From contig JAGGXO010000101.1 in assembly GCA_021163015.1 (NCBI GenBank), positions 1 to 17,768 of the forward strand: 17,768 nt of DNA. Direction: 5' to 3'. Positions 15,850 to 17,768 of the stretch are shown piece by piece. A program made the translations under genes and the position numbers. Source of the DNA: Candidatus Bipolaricaulota bacterium. Lineage in GTDB: Bacteria > Bipolaricaulota > Bipolaricaulia > UBA7950 > UBA9294. The notes below the pieces were generated by a model, which was not told the DNA's origin, did no database searches, and saw only the letters and a list, made by a program, of their open reading frames with translations. Every line of letters begins with the position of its first letter. The first letter of the stretch is position 1.

Positions 15850-16249
15850 ACAGGTTCGCTCGATTATCGATATCGACTACGACCGACTTTATCGCCTGGG
15901 GAAGCGGGCCCTTCTCTTCGACCTAGACAATACTCTTGGTGGTAGGCGTCCAGCGCGGCTCTCCCCTGAGGTGGTTTCGCTTCTTGAGAGCCTAACAAAG
16001 ATGGGGTTTCGTGTTGGTATCTTGACGAACCGTCGCATTGGCACGAAGGATCGCGTGATAGTGGAACTGGCTGCGAAATATCCCCTTCGCTACCGTGCGG
16101 GGAAGCCGAGGAAGGGTGGCTTCAAAGAGATACTTGAACAGGTCGGCGTACCGCCGAGAAAAGCGGTCATGATCGGAGATCGTCTATTCACCGACGTCCT
16201 GGGTGCTAACCGCTTGGGCATCTACTCCATTCGTGTCAGGCCTACTTGA
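15827..16249 (+). CDS. YqeG-like HAD-IIIA family phosphatase
   Basis: A 140-residue HAD-superfamily hydrolase. Motif I is LLFDLDNTL with nucleophile D32 and acid/base D34, motif II includes ILTNRR (T67), the motif III lysine is K93 in AGKPRKGG, and motif IV is MIGDRLFTDVLGAN with D118 and D123. All catalytic residues are present. The order and size match the YqeG subfamily (~170 residues in Bacillus; slightly short here), where the best-studied members are phosphatidylglycerophosphate phosphatases of mitochondria and plants. The PgsA-like gene in this window would provide that substrate, but the two are far apart. The start at 15827 is chosen over 15800 because GGGAG lies 6-7 nt upstream and the protein begins MNLLRPREQV. 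It overlaps the convergent permease gene by 8 bp at the 3' end. Confidence 0.85.
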   Translation: MNLLRPREQVRSIIDIDYDRLYRLGKRALLFDLDNTLGGRRPARLSPEVVSLLESLTKMGFRVGILTNRRIGTKDRVIVELAAKYPLRYRAGKPRKGGFKEILEQVGVPPRKAVMIGDRLFTDVLGANRLGIYSIRVRPT

Positions 16250-17408
16250 GGCGTGGATCGAGGACATCCCGCAGGCTGTCTCCGAGGATGTTGAAGCCGA
16301 AGACAGTAAATATGATGCACAGCCCTGGGTACACAGCCATCCACCACGCAGTGCGCATGAATTCCTGTGCTTGCTGTAACATGGCTCCCCAGGAGGGCAT
16401 TGGGGGGCGTATGCCGAACCCCAGGAAACTCAGACCGGCCACCACGATTATGTTGACACCAATTGACATTGTGCTTACGACGAGCAGAGAAGCAATCGCG
16501 TTAGGAAGCACATGCCGCAGCACGATGCGTCCTGTGGGGGCACCGACCGCGCGTGCGGCGAGTATGTAGTCCTCTTCTCGCACTGAAAGAACTTCACTGC
16601 GGATAATGCGCGCAGGGCCGAGGCCAAAGATGCCGAGAACAACAATAAGTGTCGGAATGCTTGATCCCCACATGCTTATTATGAGCAGCGCCAACACGAG
16701 GAAAGGGATCGAATTGATGATTTCCAGGAATCGCATGATGACAGCGTCGGAGACACCGCGAAAGAATCCCCCGATCAGGCCCAGGAATCCTCCGAAGAGC
16801 ATGTTCAAGAGAGTAGCCATTCCTCCGATTCCTAGAGCAACGCGAGAGCCGAAGATGAGTCGGTCGAGGACATCGCGACCGAAGTTGTCCATGCCCAAAG
16901 GATGCTCAGGTGAAGGGGCCGTGAGGAAGTGTGCCAGATCCATCTTGAGTGCGTTCCCGCGCGCATAGAATGGGGAAAATAACGCTACATAGAGAACAAA
17001 AAGGATGATTAGCAGCCCCAGTATCCCCTTGGCGTCCTTGGAGAAGCGTCTTGATACGATTTGCCAGTAGCCGCGTGCGTAGGTCTCTTCGCTCCTTAGT
17101 CGAATCGAGCGGCGTAAGTCAAAGAGGGCAAAGACCCAGACTCCGCATAGAAGGAGGAATAAGACCGAGGTCGAGAACCAGTACTCGGACGGGCTCTTGC
17201 TGCTCGAATAGGCGAACCAGGCTAGGCGTCCTCGCAAGATCGCGAGGTAGAGGGTTCCACCTTGAACAGCGAGCAAGGACCAGAAGACGATAGCCTTGCT
17301 CCACCAGCCATGCCTGATATGGCCCAAGCCAGGCAGGAGAAGCGAGGTAATATAGTCTTGCGGCTGCATCTTCTGGGATACAGCAGTATCCCGGTCTGTA
17401 TCAGTCAT
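16242..17408 (-). CDS. Peptide/nickel-type ABC transporter permease (DppC-like) with N-terminal membrane extension
   Basis: A 388-residue inner-membrane permease. Residues ~121-388 are a normal DppC/OppC: a first helix after RRFSKDAKG, the HPLGMDNFGRDVLDRLIFGS signature (~169-188), and the cytoplasmic EAA-type loop VREEDYILAARAVGAPTGRIVLRHVLPN (in two pieces ~276-303) that binds the ATPase. DppC proteins usually have ~280-310 residues. Here ~110 extra residues precede it, with hydrophobic stretches at ~18-58 and ~78-97 (LLLPGLGHIRHGWW is reminiscent of TM2/DUF5683-type proteins). The start at 17408 is preferred to 17447, because GAGG lies ~8 nt upstream and the ATG overlaps the dppB stop (ATGACTGA), so translation is coupled. 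Substrate is probably an oligopeptide but could be another small molecule. It converges on the YqeG-like gene. Confidence 0.88.
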   Translation of the reverse strand: MTDTDRDTAVSQKMQPQDYITSLLLPGLGHIRHGWWSKAIVFWSLLAVQGGTLYLAILRGRLAWFAYSSSKSPSEYWFSTSVLFLLLCGVWVFALFDLRRSIRLRSEETYARGYWQIVSRRFSKDAKGILGLLIILFVLYVALFSPFYARGNALKMDLAHFLTAPSPEHPLGMDNFGRDVLDRLIFGSRVALGIGGMATLLNMLFGGFLGLIGGFFRGVSDAVIMRFLEIINSIPFLVLALLIISMWGSSIPTLIVVLGIFGLGPARIIRSEVLSVREEDYILAARAVGAPTGRIVLRHVLPNAIASLLVVSTMSIGVNIIVVAGLSFLGFGIRPPMPSWGAMLQQAQEFMRTAWWMAVYPGLCIIFTVFGFNILGDSLRDVLDPRLK

Positions 17409-17768
17409 AGGTAATCCTCGGATCGATATACGCGTACATGAGGTCAACTACCAGATACGAGAGCATGTAGAAGGCTGCCATAAATAATGCTAACCCAAAC
17501 ACAACTGCCTGATCACGGCGCAGGATCGACTCAAACATCAATCGCCCGATCCCTGGCCAGGCGGTCGTCGTTTCTGTCAATACTGCACCAGCAAACAAGG
17601 CGCCAATCTGAAGCCCAATATTCGTTATTACGGGGGCTAGTGCGTTGCGGAAAGCGTGTTTGAGCAACACGACTCGCTCCGGCAAGCCCTTGGCGCGCGC
17701 AGTGTCGATGTATTCCTGACGCATTACCTCGAGCATACTCGCTCTGGTAAGGCGAGCATTAAACGCCA
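17401..17768 (-). CDS. Peptide/nickel-type ABC transporter permease (DppB-like), C-terminal fragment
   Basis: About 122 codons of a permease, open to the right edge of the window. The frame continues upstream of the internal ATG at 17736, with ARLTRASMLEVMRQEYIDTA as the conserved region before the EAA loop (ARAKGLPERVVLLKHAFRNA). This shows the gene starts beyond 17768. The hydrophobic helices that follow and the end motif DLMYAYIDPRI are typical of DppB/OppB. It sits just upstream of DppC with an 8-base overlap; the pair would form the membrane channel of the importer. The binding protein and ATPases are not in the window. Confidence 0.9.
   Translation of the reverse strand, partial: AFNARLTRASMLEVMRQEYIDTARAKGLPERVVLLKHAFRNALAPVITNIGLQIGALFAGAVLTETTTAWPGIGRLMFESILRRDQAVVFGLALFMAAFYMLSYLVVDLMYAYIDPRITYD

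Overview
The window looks like chromosomal DNA of an anaerobic bacterium. It carries the 5' end of a pyruvate:ferredoxin oxidoreductase gene, a cyclic 2,3-diphosphoglycerate synthetase-family gene, ribonuclease Y with a SpoVS gene beside it, a NusA without C-terminal acidic repeats, and an oligopeptide-type ABC importer. There are no phage, IS or CRISPR signatures. This gene mix, with compact and often overlapping genes, suggests a deep-branching anaerobic lineage such as Bipolaricaulota (Acetothermia). That placement is inference from gene content and gene style, with low to moderate confidence.

Layout. (1) Positions 1-448 (-): N-terminal part of NifJ/PFOR, running off the left edge. It is divergent from an MFS exporter (848-2056, +) across a ~400 bp intergenic region with promoter candidates for both genes and short repeats. 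(2) Positions 2271-3580 (+): a compact three-gene cluster. It contains a 66-residue secreted peptide with three PIHVGGG units, a cupin-HD-GYP protein (predicted cyclic-di-GMP phosphodiesterase type), and a 57-residue two-helix membrane protein not previously delimited because it is so short. A perfect 12-bp hairpin closes the cluster. This is the most novel-looking part of the window. (3) Positions 3624-4931 (-): the cyclic 2,3-diphosphoglycerate synthetase-like GTPase/ATPase, divergent from a small CDP-alcohol phosphatidyltransferase (5037-5546, +). (4) Positions 5537-6451 (-): an RluA/RluD-family pseudouridine synthase. It overlaps the phosphatidyltransferase tail to tail and is divergent from nusA (6603-7544, +).

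(5) Positions 7555-16249 (+): a long co-directional run of an MMPL/RND-family membrane protein, ribonuclease Y, a SpoVS gene that needs a -1 shift at a GGGG run, a large membrane-anchored parvulin-TPR fusion, MazG, a small DUF4911-like protein, and a YqeG-like HAD phosphatase. Genes in the last part overlap or abut, which implies translational coupling. (6) Positions 16242-17768 (-): permeases DppC and DppB of a peptide/nickel-type ABC importer. DppC has an unusual ~110-residue N-terminal membrane extension, and DppB runs off the right edge.

Functional themes are RNA turnover and transcription (NusA, Rny, pseudouridine synthase), envelope work (parvulin-TPR, MMPL, phosphatidyltransferase), peptide import, and a possible peptide/second-messenger module at 2271-3580. 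All identifications come from reading the translations and motifs; no database search was run.
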